Part shown: positions 21,695-32,029 of the stretch, in pieces
How positions within the stretch are numbered: position 1 is the stretch's first letter
How the letters are laid out: each line of letters starts with the position of its first letter
The notes under the pieces: model-generated
What the model was told of the DNA's origin: nothing
What the model saw: the letters and a program-made list of their open reading frames with translations, nothing else
Database searches by the model: none
Program-made: the position numbers and the translations under genes
DNA from: Burkholderia aenigmatica
Lineage (GTDB): Bacteria; Pseudomonadota; Gammaproteobacteria; Burkholderiales; Burkholderiaceae
Direction of reading: 5' to 3'
Length of the DNA stretch: 64,000 nt
Assembly: GCF_902499175.1 (NCBI RefSeq)
Contig: NZ_CABVQC010000044.1
Span: 1 to 64,000, forward strand

Positions 21695-23121
21695 TCACGC
21701 GCCTGCTGCCGCGCACGCTGCGCGGACGCCTGACCGCGCTGATCATCCTGTCGACGTCGGTGATCCTCGCGTCGAGCGGCGTCGCGCTCTATGAAGCGTT
21801 GAGCAATCGCGTCGAAACGACGGCGGCCGAGCAGATGGCCGGGATTTCCGCCGCGCTGGGCGCGCACCTGGCCGAAGCGCGCTCGACGGCCGACGTCGCG
21901 CGCAACACCGATATCTGGATCGACCAGTTGCATGGCCATCCGAACATGGATCTGTCGATCTACGATGCCGCGGGTACGCGCCTGGTCGGCACGCCCGGTT
22001 TCCGCCCGTATGGGCCGCTGATGTCGCTGGATGCGGGGCGCGTGCCGGTCGGCGTCGCGCCACCCGGCGCGCGGCACCAGTATCTGGTGACGAGTGTGCC
22101 GCTGGCCGGCGCGGGTGCAGGTGCGCCCGTGGTGCGCGTCGTGGTGCAGTACGACCGCAGCGCCGACGTGCTGTTGCTGCGCACGCACGCGTATACGATC
22201 GTCGTGATCGAAGTGTTCGGCGTGGTGCTCGCGGCGGCGATCGCGTACGGCATCGCGGCGCTCGGGCTGAGCCCGCTGCGGCGGTTCGCGGCGCGTGCCG
22301 AGCAGATGTCGACGAGCCGGCTCGCCCATCCGCTGCCGGCGCTCGACACGGCCGGCGAGCTGAAGGAGCTCGAGCATGCGTTCAACGGCATGCTCGAGCG
22401 GCTGAACGAGTCGTTCACGCGGCTGAGCCAGTTCTCGTCGAATCTCGCGCACGACATGCGCACGCCGCTCACGAACCTGCAGGCGGCCGCGCAGGTCGTG
22501 CTGTCGCAGCCGCGCAGTGCGGACGAATACCGGAACGTGATCGAGTCGAGCATCGACGAATACCAGCGGCTGTCGCGGATGATCGAGGACATGCTGTTTC
22601 TGGCACGCTCGGAACAGGCCGGCACGTCGATCGACGTGCGGCGGCTGGATGCGGCGGAGGAGGCCGGCCGTGTCGCCGGCTACTACGAGCCGCTGGCGGA
22701 GGATGCGGGCGTGCAGGTGAAGGTCGACGGCCATGCGTGGGTCGATGCCGATCTGACGCTGTACCAGCGCGCGCTGAGCAACCTGCTGTCCAACGCGCTG
22801 AGGTATGCGCCGCGCGGCAGCGTCGTGACGATCGACTGTGTGGAGCAGGGCGGTGCGACGACGATCGCCGTGTCGGATACGGGGCCCGGCATCGCCGCGG
22901 AGCATGTCGGGCGGATCTTCGAGCGCTTCTATCGCGTCGATCCGTCGCGGCACAATTCGGCGTCGGGGACGGGGCTCGGCCTTGCGATCGTCCGGTCGAT
23001 CATGGACAACCACGGCGGCGAATGCGGCGTCGACAGCGACCCCGGCCGGCGCACGACGTTCTGGCTGCGCTTTCCGCGACGGCCGGCCGAGCTGAAACGG
23101 CCGGCGGCCATCAGTACCTGA
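21691..23121 (+). CDS. Heavy-metal sensor histidine kinase (IrlS/CzcS type)
   Basis: A 476-residue inner-membrane kinase. Two membrane helices (about 12-35 and 165-188) flank a periplasmic sensor of ~130 residues. A HAMP segment, the H box [13 protein letters not shown], an N box ([13 protein letters not shown]) and the G boxes DTGPGI and GTGLGLAIV follow. It starts in the ATGA overlap with the response regulator. The family senses Zn, Cd, Co or Cu in the periplasm; the metal is not readable here. Confidence 0.93.
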   Translation: MITRLLPRTLRGRLTALIILSTSVILASSGVALYEALSNRVETTAAEQMAGISAALGAHLAEARSTADVARNTDIWIDQLHGHPNMDLSIYDAAGTRLVGTPGFRPYGPLMSLDAGRVPVGVAPPGARHQYLVTSVPLAGAGAGAPVVRVVVQYDRSADVLLLRTHAYTIVVIEVFGVVLAAAIAYGIAALGLSPLRRFAARAEQMSTSRLAHPLPALDTAGELKELEHAFNGMLERLNESFTRLSQFSSNLAHDMRTPLTNLQAAAQVVLSQPRSADEYRNVIESSIDEYQRLSRMIEDMLFLARSEQAGTSIDVRRLDAAEEAGRVAGYYEPLAEDAGVQVKVDGHAWVDADLTLYQRALSNLLSNALRYAPRGSVVTIDCVEQGGATTIAVSDTGPGIAAEHVGRIFERFYRVDPSRHNSASGTGLGLAIVRSIMDNHGGECGVDSDPGRRTTFWLRFPRRPAELKRPAAIST

Positions 23122-23200
23122 CACCGCCGACGGGCACGCCCGCGCGTTCGCCATGAGGCGGCCGCGCGCGGCGCGCTGCCCGCGGTCGTGTACCCGAGCG

Positions 23201-23488
23201 TCATTGCTGCGCAGTCAGGTTGTCGTGGTTGTCGGTCTGCGGCTTCTTCTCGCCGCCATGCACCGAAATCCCGTGAAGCTCCTTGTTGCGCGCGACGAGT
23301 TCGCCGGTCGGCGGGTACTGCGTCTTGCTCACCGGCACGACGCCGTCGTGCTGCGCCTGCTTCAGTTCGTTGACAACTTGCGTGCGGGTCTTGCCCTGCG
23401 TTTGCGCTTGCGCGAATGCGGCCTGCGTGGTGATGCCGAGCGACAGCGTGGCGGTGACGAACAGTGCTGCGAGTTTTGCGGTTTTCAT
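23201..23488 (-). CDS. Small exported DUF4148 protein
   Basis: A 95-residue protein with a signal peptide (cleaved near residue 26, QAAFAQA) and the DUF4148 pattern: KTRTQVVNELKQAQHDGVVPVSKTQYPP, then a variable polar tail. DUF4148 proteins are small periplasmic proteins common in Burkholderiales; function unknown. AGGAG lies before the ATG. It is divergent from a putative lipoprotein, and the composite operator at 23630 lies about 140 nt upstream, linking it to the adjacent metal-responsive two-component system. Confidence 0.85.
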   Translation of the reverse strand: MKTAKLAALFVTATLSLGITTQAAFAQAQTQGKTRTQVVNELKQAQHDGVVPVSKTQYPPTGELVARNKELHGISVHGGEKKPQTDNHDNLTAQQ

Positions 23489-23629
23489 CGAGTGCTCTCC
23501 TTGATCGGGGCCGCCGGGTGGCGAACCGTGGACCCAGTATGCGAAAGCAGCCGTGCGTGATCGTGATCGCGAGATGAAAAATGCGTCAGATTGCGTGATG
23601 CGGAGATGCGTCGATAGGATGCGACCGAC

Positions 23630-23657
23630 ATGACGCAAGCGTCATGTTCGCGTCATG
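23630..23657. promoter_or_regulatory. Composite operator upstream of the first DUF4148 gene
   Basis: ATGACGCAAGCGTCATG followed by TTCGCGTCATG gives ATGA (23630), TCAT (23642) and TCAT (23653), the same geometry as at 14751 and 26552. Its first part is also a near-palindrome (ATGACG-N4-CGTCAT). Confidence 0.55.
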
Positions 23658-23785
23658 GGCGCGATGAGCGGGAAGCGGAACATGAAGTCTGCCGATGGTC
23701 GACGTGGCCGACGGCATTCACGCCGTTCGCGACATCGGTATCGAAAGCGGGCGGCCTTGTTCAGACTTTCCTTCCGGACCGAAAA

Positions 23786-24034
23786 GTGCATCGTCCCGCC
23801 ATCCGCCTAGCCTTGATCGCAGTCCTGATCGTCCCGTTGTTCGCCGGCTGCGCATCGACACGTTCCGGCACCACGCTGACCGCGCAGACCGCACCGGCCG
23901 CCGCAAAGAAGCCGGTGCCGACCGACCTCATGCCTGGCGAGCAGATCGACTATGCCGGGCATCGCTGTGGCAATCCGAACCTGTATGTGAAAACGCATAC
24001 GTGCCTGTTCCCGCAGCGCAGCGGCACGCGTTGA
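23786..24034 (+). CDS. Putative small lipoprotein
   Basis: From a GTG at 23786 the frame encodes 82 residues with a lipoprotein signal (hydrophobic stretch ALIAVLIVPLFAGC, lipobox LFAGC, lipidated Cys near residue 19). The rest is short and polar, with two more cysteines in GHRCGNPNLYVKTHTC. Upstream in-frame sequence lacks a plausible start with a ribosome site. No recognised family. It lies in the intergenic region shared with the DUF4148 gene. Moderately sure it is real because of the clean lipobox. Confidence 0.5.
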   Translation: MHRPAIRLALIAVLIVPLFAGCASTRSGTTLTAQTAPAAAKKPVPTDLMPGEQIDYAGHRCGNPNLYVKTHTCLFPQRSGTR

Positions 24035-24066
24035 TCGCGATCGTGCCGCTCGGGATGACTCGGCCC

Positions 24067-24978
24067 TCAGCCGCCGTGCTCGCGGCGGTAGTCGTCCAGT
24101 ATGCGCTGGATCGTGCGGTTCGACGGATCGTTCTCGCGCAGGTCGTCATCCAGTTTCGCGATCGTAATGAGCGCCTTCCACAGCGCCCAGCCTTGCCCGC
24201 GCGCCCAGGTACCGGCATCGACGGCTAGCGTCGATCGAAAAGCGCGGCGCGCTGCGTCGTCGAACAGCGTCCAGTTGATCGCGAGATCGCAGGCCGGGTC
24301 GCCCACCGCAGCGCAGCCGAAATCGATGACGGCGTGCAGTGCCCCGTCCTTCATCAGCAGGTTGCCGGCCGAGATGTCGCCATGCACCCAGACGGGAGCG
24401 GCGTTCCAGCTGGAATGCACTGCGGTTTCCCACACGGCAAGCGCACGGCCGGTATCGACGAAACCTGACAGGGTTTCAAGTGCGGCGCGTGTTTCGCCGT
24501 CGTAGAGCGACAACGGCCCGCCACGGAAGAAATTGTGCGGGCCCGGCGGCGGGCCGTCCGACGCGTCGATCCGATGCAGTTCGGTCAGAAAGCCGGCCAC
24601 TGCGCGCGCGAACGCCGGCTTGTCGTCGATCGATTCATCGCGCGCGGGTTCGCCGTCCAGCCAGCCATAGACCGACCACGGCCACGGGTAGAACTCGGTA
24701 GGCGCGCCCTTGGCAATCGGTGCGGGAATGGGCAACGACAGATGCGAGGCCAGTTGCGGCAGCCAGTGCTGCTCCTTCTCGACCTGGGCGACATAATCGC
24801 GGCCGCTGGGGAGTCTCGCCAGCTTGTCGTCGCCGAGCCGGAAGGTCCGGTTGTCCCAGCCGCCCGGCAGCACGGGGACGACGTCGAGGTCGCGCCACTG
24901 CGGGAATTGCTGCGCGATGAGCCGCCGAACGAGATCGGCGTCGATGGGAAGTGTCAGGGCTTGTGGGTCGTCTGGCAT
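24067..24978 (-). CDS. Aminoglycoside phosphotransferase-family kinase
   Basis: A 303-residue APH-fold protein: glycine loop PGGWDNRTFRLG near 39-50, catalytic loop VWVHGDISAGNLLM and metal site VIDFGCAAVGDPACDLA. Chromosomal homologues of this type are widespread and mostly uncharacterised; some act on antibiotics, others on metabolites. It stands alone between the putative lipoprotein and the porin, convergent with the former. No mobile-element signs and normal base composition, so it does not look like a recently acquired resistance gene. Confidence 0.85.
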   Translation of the reverse strand: MPDDPQALTLPIDADLVRRLIAQQFPQWRDLDVVPVLPGGWDNRTFRLGDDKLARLPSGRDYVAQVEKEQHWLPQLASHLSLPIPAPIAKGAPTEFYPWPWSVYGWLDGEPARDESIDDKPAFARAVAGFLTELHRIDASDGPPPGPHNFFRGGPLSLYDGETRAALETLSGFVDTGRALAVWETAVHSSWNAAPVWVHGDISAGNLLMKDGALHAVIDFGCAAVGDPACDLAINWTLFDDAARRAFRSTLAVDAGTWARGQGWALWKALITIAKLDDDLRENDPSNRTIQRILDDYRREHGG

Positions 24979-25070
24979 GACAGGGTGCGGACAGCGGCAA
25001 TGTCACAGAATAGCTCACGGGCGATGGCGGGTTCATCGCCGAACGCGCGCGGTGTCGATGCGCGATGAGC

Positions 25071-25102
25071 AAAAAAAAGCCCGGCACTCGACGTGTCCGG
25101 GC
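25071..25102 (-). terminator. Rho-independent terminator of the porin gene
   Basis: On the minus strand the arms GCCCGG(ACAC) and (GTG)CCGGGC enclose a short loop and are followed by eight T. It lies about 150 nt past the porin stop. Confidence 0.75.
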
Positions 25103-25253
25103 CTAACGCGTGACGTGCCGTGCGGCAGCGACCCGCTTGCGTGGTCTGGAACGGGCGCTGCCCGTCACGTCTTCGATCGTAGCGATACGACGCTTCGCGA
25201 ACCTGATCGGAACATGAAATTTTCGTCACGTGGCGCGCGTATCGCCGCCGCGC

Positions 25254-26414
25254 TCAGAACCGGTGGCGCAACCCGAGATTGACGATGCCCTGCGTGCGCG
25301 TGCCGCCATAGCCATAGGAACCGATCGACGCCTGCGCCGTTTGCGTGCCACCGTCGAGCGTGCGTTGCTCGCCGTTCGCGCGTTGCCATGCACCGACCGC
25401 GTAGAGATCGGTGCGCTTCGACAGCACGTAATCGGCGCCGGCCGACACCTGATGGTAGGTCGCGCTCGTATCGCCGCGGGCGCGCGTGTAGCTGTAGCCG
25501 ACGCCGACGAGCAGGCTGGGCGTCGCCTGGTAGTTGAAGAAACCGCGCGCGGTGTCGTACTTCTGCGTGCTGCGAAACGCGGACGTCGCATCGGCCTTGT
25601 ACAGCGCATTGCTGTAGTCGATGCCGACCGCGAACGGCGCGAAGCTGTAGCGCAACGCGCCGCGCGCGATGCCGATCGATTTTGCCGAGATGTAGCCGCC
25701 GTTGACCAGCGACCCGTCGAATGTGCCGTCGGAGGTGCCATTCCAGCCGGTGCGGATGCCGTTGGCGAGCGACGAACGATTGGTCGCGTAGTAGTAGCCG
25801 CCCGCCACGTCGACCGGGCCGTTGCTGTACGACAGGCCGGCCGACCAGGTTTGCCCGGCGCCGCTCTTGCCGGCCACGCCGCCGAGCGCAACCATGCCGA
25901 CGAACTGGAGTCCGTTGATCAAGGGCGACGTGTATTTCACCGCGTTGTCGGTGCGCGACGATGTGTCGTAGTTGTCGACATCGCCGGGTGTCGCGTAGAC
26001 GCTGCCGAAGTAGAAGTCGCCGGTGACGGGCCATGCGACATCCGCGAGCGCGTCGTACTGGCGGCCGAGCGTCAGCGTGCCCCAGCGCGTGCTTTCCAGG
26101 CCGACGAATGCCTGCCGGCCGAACATCCGGTTGCCTTGCCCGAGCGCGCCGGTGTTCGGATTGAAGCCGTTTTCCAGCGTGAAGATCGCCTTCAGCCCGC
26201 CGCCCAGATCTTCCGCGCCCTTCACGCCGAAGCGGTTGCCGAGCAGGTTGCCGTTGCCGAGGCCGACGAGATTCCTGCCCTCCGCGTTGGCGTTCCAGAC
26301 ATAAGTCAGCGACGTATCGAACAGGCCGTATAGCGTGACTTCCGACGCATGTGCCGCGTGAGTGGTCGCGAGCAGCGCCCCCGACATCATGGCGAGCCGA
26401 ACTGGAGTTTTCAT
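25254..26414 (-). CDS. Gram-negative trimeric porin
   Basis: A 386-residue OmpC-like porin of Burkholderia type. Signal peptide residues 1-22 (LLATTHAAHA), mature start SEVTLYGLFDTSL, loop-3 region with typical GRQYDAL and the C-terminal barrel strand ending GIVNLGLRHRF with terminal Phe. The ATG at 26414 follows AGGGG. It allows diffusion of small polar solutes through the outer membrane. The upstream region shared with a DUF4148 gene holds two copies of the composite operator, so it may respond to the same metal signal. Confidence 0.93.
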   Translation of the reverse strand: MKTPVRLAMMSGALLATTHAAHASEVTLYGLFDTSLTYVWNANAEGRNLVGLGNGNLLGNRFGVKGAEDLGGGLKAIFTLENGFNPNTGALGQGNRMFGRQAFVGLESTRWGTLTLGRQYDALADVAWPVTGDFYFGSVYATPGDVDNYDTSSRTDNAVKYTSPLINGLQFVGMVALGGVAGKSGAGQTWSAGLSYSNGPVDVAGGYYYATNRSSLANGIRTGWNGTSDGTFDGSLVNGGYISAKSIGIARGALRYSFAPFAVGIDYSNALYKADATSAFRSTQKYDTARGFFNYQATPSLLVGVGYSYTRARGDTSATYHQVSAGADYVLSKRTDLYAVGAWQRANGEQRTLDGGTQTAQASIGSYGYGGTRTQGIVNLGLRHRF

Positions 26415-26551
26415 GGTTTGCCCCTGGCGTTCAAGATGATCGTTTTGTGCATCGCTCAATTCCGGAGCCGCGTGCTTGGCCGGCGGATGGGAAATATCGC
26501 GATCGCGTTGCCGATTCTGGAAAGCGGTTGAATCGTGAAGGTGAGGGACAA

Positions 26552-26579
26552 ATGAGAAAAATGTCATCGCCGCGTCATG
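26552..26579. promoter_or_regulatory. Composite operator between porin and second DUF4148 gene
   Basis: ATGA (26552), TCAT (26564) and TCAT (26575) in the sequence AATGAGAAAAATGTCATCG and following bases, with the same 12/11 steps as at 14751 and 23630. Confidence 0.55.
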
Positions 26580-26637
26580 AGCACAGAAACGCGTGACGAA
26601 TTTTCATTCGCAGTGCGATGCAGAAGATGTCCCGGTG

Positions 26638-26664
26638 ATGACGAAACCGTCATGCGGCAATCAC
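26638..26664. promoter_or_regulatory. Second copy of the operator in the porin-DUF4148 interval
   Basis: ATGACGAAACCGTCATG gives ATGA (26638) and TCAT (26650) as a perfect ATGACG-N4-CGTCAT palindrome; the third element at the expected step is TCAC. It lies about 80 nt before the DUF4148 start. Confidence 0.5.
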
Positions 26665-26731
26665 GATTCCGCACCGCCGCCGGATCAAAGTGAAGGCTCC
26701 TGTCACGGATCTACATCAAGGAGAAAACAAC

Positions 26732-27013
26732 ATGAACATTCCGCGACCGATGATCGTCGCCGCCGCCGCCGCCGCCGCACTGTCGATGGCGGTTCTCTCG
26801 CAAGCGATGGCCGCACCGCAGAAGACCCGGCAGGAAGTCCTTCAGGAACTGGTGCGGGCGCGCCACGACGGCGTGATCCCGAGCCCGAATCACGACTACC
26901 CGGCGAGCCCGGCCGCCGTCGCGCGCAACCAGGAAATCCATCGCGCGACGGTGCATCGCGGCGAGACGGCGCCGCTGGTCGATGCGCATGACAACCGGTT
27001 TGCGGTGCGTTGA
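26732..27013 (+). CDS. Small exported DUF4148 protein
   Basis: A 93-residue paralogue of the protein at 23201-23488: signal peptide to about residue 27 (SQAMAAPQ), then KTRQEVLQELVRARHDGVIPSPNHDYPASP. AAGGAG precedes the ATG. Same family, same upstream operator type. A second exported protein gene follows after 65 nt and may share its transcript. Function of DUF4148 is unknown. Confidence 0.87.
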   Translation: MNIPRPMIVAAAAAAALSMAVLSQAMAAPQKTRQEVLQELVRARHDGVIPSPNHDYPASPAAVARNQEIHRATVHRGETAPLVDAHDNRFAVR

Positions 27014-27078
27014 TCGTTCATTCGCGGCTGACCGGCGCGGTGCCCGTCGGCCGCACCCCACACGAAGAGGAGCGTGTC

Positions 27079-27582
27079 ATGCGCAATGTTGCGAAAGGAA
27101 TCGTGCTCGCGGCGTGCCTGATGTCGACGGCCGCGATGGCGGCCGGCTGGCCGGAACGTGCGCTGTCGCACGCGTCGGCGCATGACGTCGGCCGGCGTGC
27201 GAACGAGCGGATGCGCTGCGAGTTCGCGGCCGTGCCGGCCGGCGAGTGGAGCGCGACGTTCACGCGCGGGCAATGCGAGGTCGACAACGGCCGGCTGACG
27301 TTCGCGCCGGCCGATGCCGGCGGCGGATCGGCCGTCGCGGAGAGGCGGATCCTGCTCGGCGAAATCCGCAGCGCGTCGCATCAGTCGCGCAAGCTGAAGG
27401 AGCAGCTGCAACTGACGACACGCGACGAAGTGATCGCGCTGAACGTGCTGACCGACGACGGCAGCCGCAAGTCGCGCGAGCATGCGATCGACCTGTGGGC
27501 CACATTGCGCAACGAAGGCGTGACGCCCGTCAACGGCACGCGCGTCGTCGAACCGTATCCGACGGGCGCGACGACGTGGTAG
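27079..27582 (+). CDS. Exported protein of unknown function
   Basis: A 167-residue protein with signal peptide (cleavage near AAMAAG, residue 22). The mature part is polar with two cysteines (near 44 and 64) and no domain I recognise. The ATG at 27079 follows AGAGGAG; an upstream in-frame start at 27010 overlaps nothing useful. It follows the DUF4148 gene and is convergent with the ZIP-like transporter, so a role in metal or envelope stress is possible but only by association. Confidence 0.7.
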   Translation: MRNVAKGIVLAACLMSTAAMAAGWPERALSHASAHDVGRRANERMRCEFAAVPAGEWSATFTRGQCEVDNGRLTFAPADAGGGSAVAERRILLGEIRSASHQSRKLKEQLQLTTRDEVIALNVLTDDGSRKSREHAIDLWATLRNEGVTPVNGTRVVEPYPTGATTW

Positions 27583-27594
27583 CCGGCGTCCGGC

Positions 27595-28320
27595 TTATCC
27601 GGCCTTCACCGATCCTTCGATCAGGAAAAACACGATGAAGCCGATGAAGAACGCGGCCGTCGCGAACGGCGTTTCGGGTACCTCGTGCGCTTCGACCAGC
27701 AGTTCTTCGGTGACGAGGTACAGCAGCGCGACGGTGCCCAGCCCGAGCAGCGCCGCGTAGAGATTGGCCGGAAGCCCGGCGAACGCCGCGTTACCGGCCA
27801 CGGCTGCGATGCTCAATAGCGCCGCGAGCCCGACCGGTACGACGATCGATAGCATGCGGCCGATGCCGGCGGCCGCGAGTGCCGCGCTGACCGACAGCGC
27901 GAGGAACAGCACCTCGAGCGTCAGCGCGACGGTCAGGATGATGCCGCTTTCGTCGCTCGCGGAGAACGCGATGCCGAGCACGAGGCCGTCGACGACGAGA
28001 TCGATCGCGGTGACGATGATCAGGCTCACGGGCAGCTGCGCTGCCTCGAAACGCGTCTCGATCGCGCCCGACAGCGCACGGATCGCGAGCATCAGCGCGA
28101 TGCCGAGCACGAAGCCGACGACGACCGGAAACAGCGCATGCGCGCGGTCCTGCGGCAGCAGTTCGAGCGCCGCGGCCGAGAACACGATGCCGCCGGTGAA
28201 ATGCTGGATGACGCTCGACGTTTTCGGGCCGGGGGCGCGCCACGCAGCTGTGAGGGCCCCGAAACAGGCCGCCAGCACGGGCGGTAACGTGAGCAGCGCG
28301 AGCTTCGCGGTCGGTGTCAT
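27595..28320 (-). CDS. ZIP-like metal transporter with altered metal-site residues
   Basis: A 241-residue membrane protein with about eight hydrophobic helices and the ZIP topology. Helix 2 has FTGGIVFSAAALELLP. Where helix 4 of typical ZIPs reads HNxPEG this protein has DLVVDG (TAIDLVVDGLVLGIAFS), and helix 5 is atypical; the last part has LLYLVTEELLVEAHEVPE. The acidic residues may still bind metal. It is convergent with the exported-protein gene and near the efflux operon. Direction of transport and metal unknown. Confidence 0.75.
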   Translation of the reverse strand: MTPTAKLALLTLPPVLAACFGALTAAWRAPGPKTSSVIQHFTGGIVFSAAALELLPQDRAHALFPVVVGFVLGIALMLAIRALSGAIETRFEAAQLPVSLIIVTAIDLVVDGLVLGIAFSASDESGIILTVALTLEVLFLALSVSAALAAAGIGRMLSIVVPVGLAALLSIAAVAGNAAFAGLPANLYAALLGLGTVALLYLVTEELLVEAHEVPETPFATAAFFIGFIVFFLIEGSVKAG

Positions 28321-28502
28321 GAGGCCTCTCGAACGGTTGGCGTACCGCAGCGGGCCTGGCGTCTGGCTGCCCGGCCGGCTGGTACGGTTCGTACACACCG
28401 GGCGGTGCCCCGGCTTCAACCGGGGATTGAACACCTTGAAGCCGCTTCAAGGTCAACCCAATCGATGCCGGGCGCACCGGCCAGCCGGTGCGCCCGTGCC
28501 GG

Positions 28503-29798
<1,296 letters not shown>

Positions 29799-29930
29799 GG
29801 GTGCTCCGTGTGTTGTTGTGGTGGTCGAGCGATTATAGGAGCACGCGCGCGACGCCTCTTAGAACGAATGGTTTGTTGCTTATGGCCGGGCGCCGCATAA
29901 AATGCCTGTTCCGCAAACAAGGGGTGAGCG

Positions 29931-30599
29931 ATGAATCAGGATCATTGGAACCAGGTGGATGCGTATTTCTCCGCGACGCTCGTGCCGTCCGACGACGTGC
30001 TCGACGCCGCGCTGGCCGCGAGCGACGCGGCCGGACTGCCCGCGATCAACGTCGCGCCGAACCAGGGCAAGCTGCTGCAACTGCTCGCGACGATCCGCGG
30101 CGCGCGCCGGATCCTCGAGGTCGGCACGCTCGGCGGCTACAGCACGATCTGGCTCGCGCGCGCGTTGCCGCCGGGCGGCACGCTCGTGACCCTCGAACTG
30201 AACCCCGAACACGCGAAGGTCGCGACGCAGAACATCGCGCGTGCCGGGTTCGCGGAGGCCGTGACGGTGGTGGTGGGTAGCGCGAAGGACAGCCTCGCGC
30301 GGCTCGTCGACGCGGGTGGCGCGCCGTTCGATTTCATCTTCATCGATGCCGACAAGGACAACAACCCGGTCTATCTCGACGCGGCGCTGAAGCTGTCGCG
30401 GCCCGGCACCGTGATCGTCGTCGACAACGTCGTGCGCGGCGGGCGCGTGGCCGATCCGGACAATCGCGAGCCCGACGTGGTCGGCGTGCGCGACGGGTTC
30501 GCGCGTCTCGTGGCCGCCCCGAACGTCACGACCACGGCCGTGCAGACGGTCGGGCAGAAGGGCTGGGACGGGTTCTCGATCTCGATCGTCGGCGCGTGA
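29931..30599 (+). CDS. Class I SAM-dependent O-methyltransferase (caffeoyl-CoA OMT-like)
   Basis: A 222-residue methyltransferase. The SAM loop is ILEVGTLGGYSTIWLA at about residues 62-77, followed by LELNPEHAKVA, and the metal-binding acid motif FIFIDADKDNN near 145-155 typical of the cation-dependent catechol/caffeoyl-CoA branch. The acceptor is unknown; phenolic catechol groups are usual. It is divergent from metY and convergent with the DUF1176 gene. Confidence 0.88.
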   Translation: MNQDHWNQVDAYFSATLVPSDDVLDAALAASDAAGLPAINVAPNQGKLLQLLATIRGARRILEVGTLGGYSTIWLARALPPGGTLVTLELNPEHAKVATQNIARAGFAEAVTVVVGSAKDSLARLVDAGGAPFDFIFIDADKDNNPVYLDAALKLSRPGTVIVVDNVVRGGRVADPDNREPDVVGVRDGFARLVAAPNVTTTAVQTVGQKGWDGFSISIVGA

Positions 30600-30608
30600 C
30601 GTGGTGCG

Positions 30609-31769
30609 TCAGTGCTGGCTGGCTGCCGCGTCGGCCCGTCGATACAGGCGTGGCCACTGATTGTCGAACAGGCCGTTGCAGGTGCCGTGCGTGGCGATAT
30701 CGCTGAGCACGAAGTGCCGGCCGTCGAAGACCCACGTTGCGGTCGAGCCGCAATCGCCGGCACTGCGCAGCCTGACCTTGCTCGACAGCATCGAGCCGAT
30801 CACGGCGTAGCCGGCGTCGGTCAGTTCGTTTGCGAACGACGCCGAATCGAGTCCCGCATTCGCGTTCTCGCCGAAATTCATCGCCGTCGGCGTGAACGGT
30901 GCCGTCCGTCGCACGCGATACCACAGGTCGGTGTGGTTATACAGGCTGCTGGTCTGGCACGGAATCGAGACGAGCGCCTCGTCGGCGGAGATCGCGTAGG
31001 CGAACGACGCCTTCCTGCGATCGCTGGCGGACATTTCGTCTTCGACGTCGGCAGCACATTGCTTCACGTCGCTGCCGAATTTCGCGAGCACCGCGTCGAC
31101 GAGCGGGCCCTGTTCGGCGGCCGACACGCCGGCGGCCGGCAGCGGCGCCGGCACGACGGCGGGCGGTAGCGCCGGTGCGGCCGGCACCGACGACGCGGGC
31201 CGGGTGCCGGGGCGCAGCAGCGCCGTGACCGTGCCGACGCGGCCCTGCGTGTCGTCGATCAGCAGCAGCGCGGCGCTCAATCCCGACAACGGCGTGCGGG
31301 CGGTATGGGCCGACGCCGGATCGCCGAAGCTCAGCAGTTGCCCGTTGCGCGATGCGGCGAGCCAGGCGGCAACCGTTGCCGGATCGCTGGTCCGCATCCG
31401 GGCACGCGTCCAGAACGAGGGCGCGTCGTCGTTCTTGTCGCCGGACGCCTGCCATTGTGCGGGAGCCGCATCGAACGGCCGGCCGTCGACGCGTGCGGTG
31501 CGCAGGTCCAGCGGCACCGTCGCGTAGAGGTCGAGCGATGCTTGTGCGTCCGGGCCGGCATCGCGCGTCACGCGCAGGATGACGCGCGTGCGTGCGTCGT
31601 CGATATCGTCCGTGTGGCTTTCGGCGATGCAGCGGTTGCCGTTGTCGCAGACGACCGACCAGTTCTTGAAGTTGCGCTCGACCGGCGGCCGCGCGAGCGG
31701 GCGAGCCTGGGCAACGATCGGGGAAACGGCGAGGAGGGCGGCGATGGCGAGCGAAAGGCGGTGCGACAT
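30609..31769 (-). CDS. Exported DUF1176 protein
   Basis: A 386-residue protein with signal peptide (residues 1-23, SPIVAQARP) and the DUF1176 pattern: FKNWSVVCDNGNRCIAES near the start and TWVFDGRHFVLSDIATHGTCNG near the end, with paired cysteines. A Pro/Ala-rich linker lies around residue 200. Function unknown; likely periplasmic. The ATG at 31769 was chosen because the upstream in-frame extension is arginine-rich and without a signal. Confidence 0.8.
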   Translation of the reverse strand: MSHRLSLAIAALLAVSPIVAQARPLARPPVERNFKNWSVVCDNGNRCIAESHTDDIDDARTRVILRVTRDAGPDAQASLDLYATVPLDLRTARVDGRPFDAAPAQWQASGDKNDDAPSFWTRARMRTSDPATVAAWLAASRNGQLLSFGDPASAHTARTPLSGLSAALLLIDDTQGRVGTVTALLRPGTRPASSVPAAPALPPAVVPAPLPAAGVSAAEQGPLVDAVLAKFGSDVKQCAADVEDEMSASDRRKASFAYAISADEALVSIPCQTSSLYNHTDLWYRVRRTAPFTPTAMNFGENANAGLDSASFANELTDAGYAVIGSMLSSKVRLRSAGDCGSTATWVFDGRHFVLSDIATHGTCNGLFDNQWPRLYRRADAAASQH

Positions 31770-31986
31770 GACGGTTCGGATCGGCTGTGGATGGGCGGGC
31801 GGAAGACGTCGGACTGCAAGCGCATCGTCAGCAAGCGGGGCAGGTCGAGGGCTGCGGCGCATGCGGCGGCGCGCGTGACCGAACGGCATCGAGTATACCG
31901 CCGCAATGCGTTGCGATCGCGTCGGCGACGCGTAGTGTGCGGGCACGGACATTGCTGCCCGGTATTGGTCGGACAAGTGCGGGTGC

Positions 31987-32023
31987 AAAAAAACGGCGCG
32001 ATCCCCGCAGGCATCGCGCCGTT
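31987..32023 (-). terminator. Terminator after the RNA-repair operon
   Basis: Perfect 11-bp arms (AACGGCGCGAT, 31992-32002, and 32013-32023) enclose a ten-base loop. The minus-strand arm is followed by a T run. It starts seven nucleotides past the nucleotidyltransferase stop; short T tracts on the other side may allow bidirectional use. Confidence 0.75.
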
Positions 32024-32029
32024 CGCTTT

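Noticed and set aside
24067-24978. Acquired antibiotic-resistance gene
   Set aside because: APH fold only; base composition matches the chromosome and no mobile element is nearby.
29799-29930. SAM riboswitch upstream of metY
   Set aside because: Interval too short and lacking the conserved core.
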